Source: Amoeboradix gromovi
Taxonomy: Eukaryota > Sanchytriomycota > Sanchytriomycetes > Sanchytriales > Sanchytriaceae
Reading direction: 5' to 3'
DNA length: 14,242 nt
Assembly: GCA_018985225.1 (NCBI GenBank)
Contig: JADGIF010000214.1
Coordinates: forward strand, 1-14,242
Shown here one piece after another: positions 1 to 6,275 of the stretch. Position numbers and translations under genes: made by a program. The first letter of the stretch is position 1. Each line of letters starts with the position of its first letter. The notes under the pieces were generated by a model. It did not search any database. It was not told the DNA's origin and saw only the letters and a program-made list of their open reading frames with translations.

Positions 1-283
1 TGCCTTTGACGATAGGTCTTCAATAATCATGATACCATGTTGTTCTTTACCTCTTTTCGATTCTTGCTGATATGAATTAGTAAAAATCAAATGTTTGTAT
101 TGTGAAGCTGAAAATGAAACGCTTTCAGTGCTATAAATTTGTATACATATTATTTTAATTGATTCATCAAGACTCTATCCAATGATTGACATACAGCGAT
201 ATCGCTCAAGAAATATCTTGAAAAAAAGCAATTCTAGTGAGCGATGTTATCTCAAAGGCCAATCCATACGATTCCAATAATCA

Positions 284-460
284 ATTCATGAACAGATATG
301 TCCAAGAATTCGCATGATGCATCATTCTTACAATTCCAAAGATCTTTCCTTTATGATCAGGATCTTTTAAGATAGTATTCAACGTGTCGCGAACCACTCG
401 ATATTTACTAAGATCATCCAAGAACTCAATTTCTTCTTCAACATCATCTCCTGGTAGTCT
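284..460 (-). pseudogene. Fragment resembling the N-terminal region of a Fanzor/TnpB-like protein
   Basis: A 59-codon open stretch on the minus strand, bounded by TAG (461-463) and TGA (281-283), with no convincing ATG. It has a strongly coding character: an acidic start (GDDVEEEIEFLDDL), then a helical part containing TLNTILKDPDHKGKIFGIVR and ending MMHHANSWTYLFMN. After the TGA the same frame continues as LLESYG. This pattern of amphipathic helices before a hydrophobic YLFxxLFLL-like segment recalls the N-terminal region of fungal Fanzor proteins, but that resemblance is from memory and is weak. It lies just downstream of the right end of the Fanzor remnant at 571-1130 and in the same orientation, so it could be the start of a second, tandem, broken copy that runs off the window. 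Decayed: in-frame stops and no start. Confidence 0.35.
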
Positions 461-570
461 CTAACGTTTACGATATATTAGATTGAATAGTTTTATTACT
501 TTATGAGATCATATGAAACAAATTGTTTGACTTCAATGGAGAGATGGGACAGCAATTACTCCTCGTTAAA

Positions 571-612
571 AGACCTTATTTGCGAGAAAATCGAGAATTT
601 CCACAGAGAAAG
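571..612 (-). repeat. Conserved right-end block of the Fanzor remnant (candidate guide-RNA scaffold), copy 1
   Basis: On the minus strand this begins TTTCTCTGTGGAAATTCTCG and continues with GATTTTCTCGCAAAT. The same block occurs at 6028-6071 (near identical) and 6189-6232 (diverged). It lies after the conserved CACTGTAACGGA that encodes HCNG, separated by a variable 16-nt segment. The reading frame across the block differs from that in copy A, so conservation is at nucleotide level. In TnpB/Fanzor elements the 3' end specifies the guide RNA. That role here is an inference. Confidence 0.5.
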
Positions 613-1130
613 TAGCAATGCTAGATCTCCGTTACAGTGATTGCTCACGCTTTCACTATCCTGACGCGGGATTAAATAAGGATGCAGATACTTGATGTAT
701 ATGTTTCTTGCTGCCATATGATCTCTATTTATCTTCAAATGACACTTTTTACAGGTTCAGGTTTCTAAGTTGGTTTTCTTTGGAGTACCACACCTTGTAC
801 ATGTCTGACTAGTAAATGCTTCATTGCATATGATTATCGTCTTTCCTCTTTGTTTACACTTGAATTTCAAGCGTTCCTTGAATAAATTGTACAGATATCA
901 CTGTCTAGGCATTGAAGACATCTAATTCTTCCATGTTTGGACCAGTTACTCAGTGTTGATGAATGTACGCTGTACCTGCTAGTTATTTCTTTAGCTCTGA
1001 TTTACCACTTGTGAAAAGGAAGAATATCGAGTGTTTAAGCTATTAGAAAAATCTGGAAAAGTCTTGAAATTATACAAAAATGTATACAAATTCACGATAA
1101 TGATTTATTCAAGAAAACAATCGGGCTGTA
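571..1130 (-). pseudogene. Fanzor (eukaryotic TnpB-like RNA-guided nuclease) remnant, C-terminal half
   Basis: Read on the minus strand, the frame covering about 882-700 gives the classic end of a TnpB/Fanzor protein. A basic stretch (LFKERLKFKCKQRGK) leads into IIICNEAFTSQTCTRCG, then a second Cys pair CKKC, then INRDHMAARNI. The four cysteines form the OrfB-type zinc ribbon inside RuvC-III, and the Asp of RDHMAARN (721-723) is the expected last RuvC catalytic residue. The frame is broken by a TGA between the cysteine pairs (757-759) and more stops upstream (about 898 and 948). The protein tail continues to about 556. DNA from about 1110 down to 905, and from 730 to 571, matches the second copy at 5577-6073. 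Known of the family: Fanzors are transposon-encoded nucleases guided by a right-end RNA. Inference: an inactive remnant of such an element. Confidence 0.8.
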
Positions 1131-1554
1131 TTGGACCCCAAGAGTTTTTGCACTGCCATGTCGCATAAATTTTGATTTAGTAGTACCAATGAGAGTTGGC
1201 GCGTAAGCATCCGACTTCTTTTTACATAACCAAGCTTTGCTAGTTTGTTTATCTCATTTTCACTATGGTATGGATACTTTTTGAAGTGTTCCACAACATC
1301 AAGTAAGACTTAATTGATGAGTATCACTGCTCCCTACAAGCCAGGCTTATAACTGCAATCATCATAGCATGTCACGTTCGTATCACATTAGTTCTCTACC
1401 ATTGCAACCAACGCTCTTAGCCAGTAATTTTTCACTATCGGTTCTCAAAATCCCAAATCTTTTCTTGTTTCGGTGATTGTTATGTTGCTAGTGTGAAGAG
1501 ATTTATATTGTAGCTATATTTTGGGTTCTTTTTGATCAAGTCTCACAAAAATAA
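1131..1554. other. Upstream remnant and TIM54 5' flank; no intact gene
   Basis: On the minus strand the stretch down to 1109 has a 64-codon open frame from about 1303 (GTG, no ATG) that includes EHFKKYPYHSENEINKLAK. Above it, the same frame shows short coding-like pieces interrupted by TAA and TAG. They include SYKPGL-stop-GAVILIN, which could be the RuvC-I (DPG-type) part of the adjacent Fanzor remnant, but the match is poor. KYPYHSENEINKLAK also faintly recalls the PYPSEEE segment of TALE homeodomains. Neither reading is firm. The last 100 bp or so before 1555 are AT-rich and presumably carry the TIM54 promoter; no specific element is recognised. Confidence 0.35.
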
Positions 1555-2331
1555 ATGATCTCTATTTCTTTTTACTATCCACTTTTACCCCCGGTCTACT
1601 CTTCAAAGAGCATATCTCAAATGTTATCAATGAAGAAACTCCCAAGCAAGAAAACAATTGCGTTCTTTAGTACCGCACTGACTCTTCTGGGTGCAATAAA
1701 GTATGATCAGTATAAACAATCCCAAGTAGCCAAATCGTTGGCAGAAACTATGTCAAAGTATGCAAATGAACCACTAGAAATAGACCAGCTTCCTACCAGA
1801 ATTTGCTTATATATATTGCCAAGCTTTGATGACACTACGACATTTAGATCTGAAAAATTTGTAAAAGGATTTATTTTACCAATTTTGAACAAATCTGGGC
1901 TTGATGTTCGCATTGCTAATGCCGATAGTAAAGAGGAACTTAGAGAAATGATCAGCTCAAATTTTGGTGCTCAACCAGCTCTTGCACCATTTTACTACCA
2001 ATGGAGCTATGCTAGACATGTCGGAGTTGGATCAGAATCAACAAGGTTGCTTGCAGAGGTTCAGGATGAATGTAAAATGGAGTTTAATTCAAAGTTGGCA
2101 GATTATCAAAAAGAGTATCAGGTTCTGAAAAGCAAAAGTTGGATATTTACTCCAAAATACGAACCACCTGTATTTATAGAGCCAAAAATTGATGAACTGC
2201 CTTTGAATGTTACCAAAGGATTTAAACAGTTACATTTGACAACCTACAATCTCTTCTCAAGGTCTAAAGAAATGCTAAAAACTGGTAGTAGAGTAGTAGA
2301 GCTGGTAAAAAGCATACACGATGAGTTTTAA
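1555..2331 (+). CDS. TIM54: Mitochondrial inner membrane translocase subunit Tim54
   Basis: Tim54 is a subunit of the TIM22 complex, which inserts carrier proteins into the mitochondrial inner membrane. The diagnostic part is near the N terminus: KKLPSKKTIAFF, then one hydrophobic membrane segment (about residues 34-48), then IKYDQYKQSQV. This closely parallels the yeast pattern LRLPSRNWMIFW...IAYDKYKQRQI. It is followed by LPTRICLYILPSFDD, equivalent to VPRKITVFIAPPPND, and a segment ending in PILNKSGLDVRI. The most upstream ATG gives 258 aa; Met23 (1621) and Met26 (1630) are equally possible starts just before the conserved KKLPSKK. The protein is short compared with yeast (about 480 aa) and lacks most of the C-terminal intermembrane-space region. 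A polyadenylation signal lies 3 nt after the stop, and the next gene starts 53 bp downstream on the same strand. Confidence 0.85.
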   Translation: MISISFYYPLLPPVYSSKSISQMLSMKKLPSKKTIAFFSTALTLLGAIKYDQYKQSQVAKSLAETMSKYANEPLEIDQLPTRICLYILPSFDDTTTFRSEKFVKGFILPILNKSGLDVRIANADSKEELREMISSNFGAQPALAPFYYQWSYARHVGVGSESTRLLAEVQDECKMEFNSKLADYQKEYQVLKSKSWIFTPKYEPPVFIEPKIDELPLNVTKGFKQLHLTTYNLFSRSKEMLKTGSRVVELVKSIHDEF

Positions 2332-2334
2332 TTG

Positions 2335-2340
2335 AATAAA
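2335..2340 (+). terminator. Polyadenylation signal AATAAA of TIM54
   Basis: Canonical AATAAA beginning 4 nt after the TAA stop (2329-2331), so the 3' UTR must be very short given the next ATG at 2385. Confidence 0.6.
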
Positions 2341-2384
2341 TTTATTTTTAAAGCATTTACATAGTTTTAGGCCAAATATTTGAG

Positions 2385-3356
2385 ATGTTACAGCTTTTAA
2401 AAAACTGTTTGTTAAGTGGGGATCTGATGCCTTGCTTTGAGCGTCTAATAGAGTGCGTACAAACTGAAAATGTAGCTGATATTATCAAGCAGGGTCCTGA
2501 ATTATTAGAGTTGGCTAAATCTAGCGGACTGGTTCATTTGGAAGCTGCCCTTGATCAAATTATAATAAACAAACAAGCCAAAAATGAAACAGAATTGCCT
2601 GCTATAGACGTTGAGAAAATGAAAAAGCTACTCGAGCCGATTCAACTGCCTGTTATAAAACACTATTTCGCTGATATTATTTTTCCTAGACATGATGAAA
2701 CAGTAGATTTATTAAGAAATCACAAAAGACTATCAGAACTTTATAAAGAAACTACTGAGCAATTTTTGGTGGACCAAAATACTGCCGGTGAAATTGTTAC
2801 TCGATGTGCGAACTTGTTAGAGAGTACATTTCATCAGCAAATCCAAGAACTTTGTAAAACAAAAGATTCTCTTACGAAGAGGATAAATCAGTTAAACGAA
2901 CAATTCGCTCCACTAAAAAGTTCTGTAGAGTTGAATCAAAATTCTCGTTATGAACTAGAGTGGACGGAATACAAATTAAAAAGAATGAACTCTGCTAAGA
3001 ATGATCTTTTAAAAAGCATTTCGTTTATTCAGCATCAAGCATCACATGGATACTTAACTGAAAACAGCGTAGCCACTGAATATTATGAGCTATTGTATAG
3101 AGACAAAATAATTAGATATCAAAGTACTCAGTTAGCTAGTGCAACTAATCCTGTCCAAAAAGAGTACAAGAGACTACTAAAATACATGTCTATAGTTACT
3201 AATATTCCCCCAGTTGTCTTGGATGACAATTTGCTAAACATTTCTGACGCGTTGGAAAATGAAGGCTACATTGATTTCTCAATAGCAAGAGAATTATTAA
3301 CTGTAAAAAGTTCAAAACATTCATTTACTCGTGCTGACTCTGGTATGTCCTATTAA
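2385..3356 (+). CDS. Coiled-coil protein, possibly augmin HAUS4-like; identity uncertain
   Basis: A clean 323-aa reading frame that I do not firmly recognise. The first 125 residues or so are mixed helical. About residues 140-265 are strongly coiled-coil, rich in E, K, Q and L with heptad-like spacing (for example QQIQELCKTKDSLTKRINQLNEQF given in pieces: QQIQELCKTK, SLTKRINQLN). After this come YELEWTEYKLKRMNSAKNDL and a C-terminal part with VQKEYKRLLKYMS. The overall plan (helical head, long central coiled coil, terminal EY-containing helix) resembles HAUS4, a subunit of augmin that recruits gamma-tubulin ring complex to spindle microtubules, but the match rests on general pattern only. No membrane segments or catalytic motifs. 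It follows TIM54 by 53 bp on the same strand and converges with YPI1, leaving 17 bp between the stops. Confidence 0.75.
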   Translation: MLQLLKNCLLSGDLMPCFERLIECVQTENVADIIKQGPELLELAKSSGLVHLEAALDQIIINKQAKNETELPAIDVEKMKKLLEPIQLPVIKHYFADIIFPRHDETVDLLRNHKRLSELYKETTEQFLVDQNTAGEIVTRCANLLESTFHQQIQELCKTKDSLTKRINQLNEQFAPLKSSVELNQNSRYELEWTEYKLKRMNSAKNDLLKSISFIQHQASHGYLTENSVATEYYELLYRDKIIRYQSTQLASATNPVQKEYKRLLKYMSIVTNIPPVVLDDNLLNISDALENEGYIDFSIARELLTVKSSKHSFTRADSGMSY

Positions 3357-3360
3357 TAAA
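3355..3360 (+). terminator. Polyadenylation signal AATAAA overlapping the stop codon of the coiled-coil gene
   Basis: The last two bases of the TAA stop (3354-3356) are the first two bases of AATAAA. A second overlapping AATAAA follows directly. Only 17 bp separate this stop from the convergent YPI1 stop. Confidence 0.6.
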
Positions 3361-3373
3361 TAAATTATAAATA

Positions 3374-3673
3374 CTAATGCTGGTGTTTATATTTTGGTTT
3401 TCTTTCATACCCGTTCAAGTTTTGATCGTCCTCGCTTATATCAGAATCACTATCTGTCTCATCACAATTATGAGGCTTTCTATATATACAGCAAACCTTG
3501 GATTTCTTCTTATTCATGTTTTCATTGTTAACCACTCCCTCAGCAAACTGTACTCTTCTTTCTGTTGGATTTACGGTTGGTTGAATTCTCAAAGTAACAT
3601 CAGTCTCCTGCGCAGCAATAGTCTGAGTTCTTGATGAATTACTTAGTTTGGAAGCATCTGTTTGCTGTTGCAT
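3374..3673 (-). CDS. YPI1: Protein phosphatase 1 inhibitor, YPI1 / PPP1R11 (inhibitor-3) family
   Basis: This 99-aa, highly hydrophilic and probably disordered protein has the family layout. A docking motif of RVxF type (RVQF, residues 40-43, in TERRVQFAEGVVNNENMNKK) is followed by the invariant block KKKSKVCCIYRKPHNCDETD (55-74) and an acidic SDSD stretch. Human PPP1R11 has the same order: KKVEW, DNEHMGRRSSKCCCIYEKP, then acidic residues. The family binds and restrains the catalytic subunit of protein phosphatase 1, mostly in the nucleus. The start is a true ATG. It converges with the upstream coiled-coil gene and is divided from the ARM gene by about 330 bp of its own 5' flank. No AATAAA is seen directly after its stop. 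Length is normal for the family. Confidence 0.92.
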   Translation of the reverse strand: MQQQTDASKLSNSSRTQTIAAQETDVTLRIQPTVNPTERRVQFAEGVVNNENMNKKKSKVCCIYRKPHNCDETDSDSDISEDDQNLNGYERKPKYKHQH

Positions 3674-4006
3674 TAGTGTTTCAAGTGGCCAACACCTACG
3701 TTTAGATGTGAAGATCCCTCAATTACTTGGATAGATCACACACTTTGAGCATAGAAAGCTTATATAGAGCTCTTCTAAGACCAATAAGCATGTAAGAAGT
3801 TTAGATAATATGCGTTCCGTCTCTCGCCAATTTGTTGGTGGTGAATGTTTATCCGTTCAAGTTTTGCATAAAAATTGCCCAGAATTATAAGTTTATTCTC
3901 GAGACTTATTACTGAAATTTTACTTACTTTTTAGCAGTTTAAACAAATATGCACAATTCCAAACCATTGAGATTTATTTTTTACTAATTCTAGCATGTTT
4001 TATTAT
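3674..4006. other. Intergenic: YPI1 5' flank and ARM-gene 3' end; no gene recognised
   Basis: Holds the promoter side of YPI1 and the 3' flank of the ARM gene. A 26-codon ATG frame near 3810 on the plus strand has no recognisable similarity and is not called. No tRNA, repeat or Fanzor-like segment was seen. Confidence 0.5.
3999..4004 (-). terminator. Polyadenylation signal AATAAA of the ARM-repeat gene
   Basis: AATAAA on the minus strand, 2 nt after the TAA stop (4007-4009). Confidence 0.6.
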
Positions 4007-5430
4007 TTACTCGATTATCATTCTTGACATCTCGTCCTCAATTAAAATAACCGAATCTCTCTTATAATGTTTCCTCTTTAGGACTAACAACAAGTTGTTT
4101 CCTCTCTGTTTCACACTCTTGCTTTCATGATCAAACCTTTCTAAAGCGGTTTGCAAGGCCAGCAGTTGTGGTTTTATGCTCGCGAACAATGAGTCTGAGC
4201 AGCTTTCAACAAAATAGAGCGAGTCAATTGCTTTTTTAGACAAATTTGGTTCCAATAAACAATTTGCGAGCGTCTCTATTAAGTTACTGATTACCAGGTG
4301 GCTAAATTAATACGCGGTTACTATAATATGTCTTCTCCCATTGTAGTACAATTGCTGAGTATCCACAAACACTCAACCTTTATAGCATACGAGGATGCTG
4401 AGCTTTGCAGCATGAACAGCACTTTTGATAATATCTGAAAATCGTGTAATGCTTTGCCATGTGCGTCAGACGCTGCGATATTTGACAAGCACATTAAACA
4501 TTCCTTCAAGAGCATAGGATGCTGTGTGTCCAGAAAGCTTAGTATATCGTTCATTTTATTATTAGCAAGTACAAGCGCAGTCTCTGCATTGTCGCCAGCA
4601 ACGATATTAGTCAAAACTCTGAATGTTGGGATAAGTACATTAGGGTATTTGAACCGCTTTAAAACCTGGAATAAACCGGATACTAACTCATCATTAATAA
4701 GCTGTTTACGCCTTGTAGTAGATATTGAGTGCAGTGCACGAGTAACACCCCAGCAAAAGTCAATAATAGTTTGATCATCGTTGCAATTCAGAATGTTAAT
4801 GTTGTAAATGCAGTAAGAGAGGTCATTCACAAGTAAACCCCAGTACTCATTATTAGCCTGCAGACGACACAAGTTGCTCAAAACCCAGCTATACACTTTT
4901 AAAGGAAACTCCGAGCTCAAGTCACATTTGGAAATAAAAAAAGAGAAACCATTAAATGGGGCCAAATTTTCCATTATTCTTTCTCTATATCCAATACCAG
5001 CGTCTCCGCTTATGTTTCCCAGACACCATAATGCTTGCAGCACTACATCCTGACTTTCTGAGGATAATAAAAACGTCATAAGTTCTATTATCCCATGTTT
5101 TATTAATAATTCAGTTTGTCTTTCATTTCCGGCTGATAGGTTGGTTAATATCCAACAAATTTCGTATATATCTGAGTGTTGTGAAATCTTGGCATATTGC
5201 CACAAGTACGTTAGAATGTCTAGGGCAAGTATTTTGTCAATAGCATCCGAGTTGCAGGTGCATAAATATTTACGTAGTTCGATTAAAGCCTCTGACACTG
5301 AATTACCATAAACTAAGCAGTCACGAATATAATCTAAGTTAAACATCCGAGGCTCTACAATTCTGAGGTTCGAAATTTTACTTTCTAAAGCTGCCAGATC
5401 AAAATCTATATCAACGACCCTCTTGGACAT
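4007..5430 (-). CDS. Divergent importin-alpha-like ARM-repeat protein, two exons
   Basis: Armadillo repeats of the importin-alpha (karyopherin-alpha) type run along the whole protein. Signatures are EICWILTNLSAGNERQTELL, QALWCLGNISGDAG, WVLSNLC, DFCWGVTR and RVLTNIVAG, keeping several of the Trp/Asn pairs that bind nuclear localisation signals. The reading frame stops after CLWILSNCTTMGEDIL. Removing the 20-nt segment 4302-4321 restores the repeat as GEDILYHLVISNLIETLANC, matching the importin-alpha repeat form, and the frame then runs to 4007. The spliced protein is about 467 aa; Tyr370 is split. The start chosen is ATG at 5428-5430 (MSKRVVDIDFDL). A frame-extended Met at 5541 would add a hydrophobic, non-family leader. 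No arginine-rich importin-beta-binding domain is visible, which is unusual for a nuclear import adaptor. Confidence 0.82.
4302..4321 (-). other. Ultrashort spliceosomal intron (20 nt) in the ARM gene
   Basis: Minus-strand sequence GTAACCGCGTATTAATTTAG. Removal joins TA to C (Tyr) and continues an armadillo repeat in frame. It shares the GTAA start and WTAATNTAG end with the introns in IFT80 and SRP68. A later AG (35-nt intron) also keeps frame but would delete HLVIS, which fits the repeat length less well. Confidence 0.8.
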
Positions 5431-5576
5431 TGAATACAAGGTGAAACAAGTGACCTGCTTTATGCAAGTAGACTTGGAGTAGAAGGAGATGTCAAAGAAA
5501 AAGAGGATACTAGATGACGCTACCATGCAGTATCTAAGCACTTCTTTGGAACTAGAAATATTAGAGACATTGGAAG

Positions 5577-6073
5577 CAGAGAGCTATTGAATTTTTTAAA
5601 ACAAATCATTTATCGAGAATTTGTATGTATTTTATATAATTTCATGACTTTTCCAGATTTATACGATACCTTAATTACTCGACATTCTTCACTTCGCAAG
5701 TGATAAATTGGAATCAATGTATGTCATCCGGAATATTTCAAATCTAAAGAGACAACTAATAGTTACATTATACATCAACGTTGAGGAACTGGCCCAATCA
5801 TGAAGAAATTAGACGTCTTTCAACCCATCCTCCAAAGAGATCAACAATAAATAAACCTTAATACCATTTATTTAATAATTCATGCATGATTTTTCTTACC
5901 ACGAGTGCAGCAACAGAGACCACATGGCAGCAAGGAATATATACAAGTATATACACCCTTATTCAATCCCACCTCAGGGTAGTGAAAGAATGAGAAGTCA
6001 CTGTAACGGATTTACTAGTACCGATAGTTTCTCTGTGGAAATTCTCGATTTTCTCGGAAATCAGGACTTCTAG
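5577..6073 (+). pseudogene. Fanzor remnant, copy A, with internal deletion of the zinc ribbon
   Basis: Nucleotide-level homolog of the minus-strand remnant at 571-1130. Matching stretches include TATAATTTCATGACTTTTCC (around 5635; copy 1 has TATAATTTCAAGACTTTTCC), GAGGAACTGGCCCAATCATG (around 5782) and the 3' part from 5912. The 3' part encodes NRDHMAARNIYKYIHPYSIP, so the RuvC-III Asp motif survives. About 90 bp that hold the basic stretch and the two Cys pairs in copy 1 are missing between about 5827 and 5911. The coding frame upstream of RDHMAARN is destroyed by stops. It ends in the conserved right-end block and is followed without gap by a second 3' end (copy B). It lies between the 5' ends and 3' ends of host genes and is a dead element. 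Confidence 0.75.
6028..6071 (+). repeat. Conserved right-end block of the Fanzor remnant, copy A
   Basis: Begins GTTTCTCTGTGGAAATTCTC and continues CGATTTTCTCGGAAATCAGG. It contains a possible 5-bp stem GATTT/AAATC around TCTCGG. It is nearly identical to 571-612 (other strand) although read in a different frame relative to the shared HCNG codons. The preceding variable segment is 17 nt. Candidate 3' scaffold of a guide RNA (inference). Confidence 0.5.
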
Positions 6074-6235
6074 CGAGACCACATGGCTTCAAGGAACATT
6101 AATTTGAAATGTGTGCACCATTACTCAATTCAGCATCAGATTATTAGAAGCTTGAGCAGTCGTTGTAACGGAACGAATGGCTATTACAGTTTCTCTGTAT
6201 AAATTCTTGGTTATCTCTAAAATCAGGACTATTAA
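6072..6235 (+). repeat. Tandem duplicate of the Fanzor 3' end, copy B
   Basis: A second, more diverged copy of about 160 bp starts directly at the end of copy A (period 159-162 bp). It encodes RDHMASRNINLKC, then HHYSIQHQ, then RCNG, and ends in a variant right-end block at 6189-6232 (GTTTCTCTGTATAAATTCTT...AATCAGG). It begins in the same frame right after the TAG of copy A. Only the last part of the element is present, so this is either a nested remnant or a slippage/recombination duplication. Confidence 0.75.
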
Positions 6236-6269
6236 TAAGGGACGCTTGAATGAAATCACAATAAATTAG

Positions 6270-6275
6270 TTTATT
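6270..6275 (-). terminator. Polyadenylation signal AATAAA overlapping the noxR stop
   Basis: The TAA stop (6271-6273) lies inside AATAAA on the minus strand (sequence GAATAAAC). Confidence 0.6.

Noticed and set aside
556-738. Independent 60-aa gene with HMAARNIYIKYLHPY
   Set aside because: It is the tail of the Fanzor remnant; its codons continue upstream through the zinc ribbon, and the same tail recurs at 5912 and 6074.
3377-3634. 85-aa plus-strand hydrophobic ORF
   Set aside because: Antisense shadow of YPI1, whose PP1-binding motifs are clear.
3810-3890. 26-codon ATG frame in the YPI1 5' flank
   Set aside because: Too short, no family, and no splice signals of the local type.
4007-4255. 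Separate small minus-strand gene
   Set aside because: Only a TTG start. The open frame extends upstream to the predicted 3' splice site and completes the ARM repeat of the neighbouring gene.
5431-5541. N-terminal extension of the ARM gene to Met at 5541
   Set aside because: The added 37 residues are hydrophobic and Cys/Phe-rich, unlike the family. The ATG at 5430 gives a charged, plausible N terminus.
5489-5590. 33-codon plus-strand ORF beginning MSKKKRILDDAT
   Set aside because: It lies in the 5' flank of the ARM gene and runs into the Fanzor copy A region. It is short and has no recognised family, although the sequence looks protein-like.
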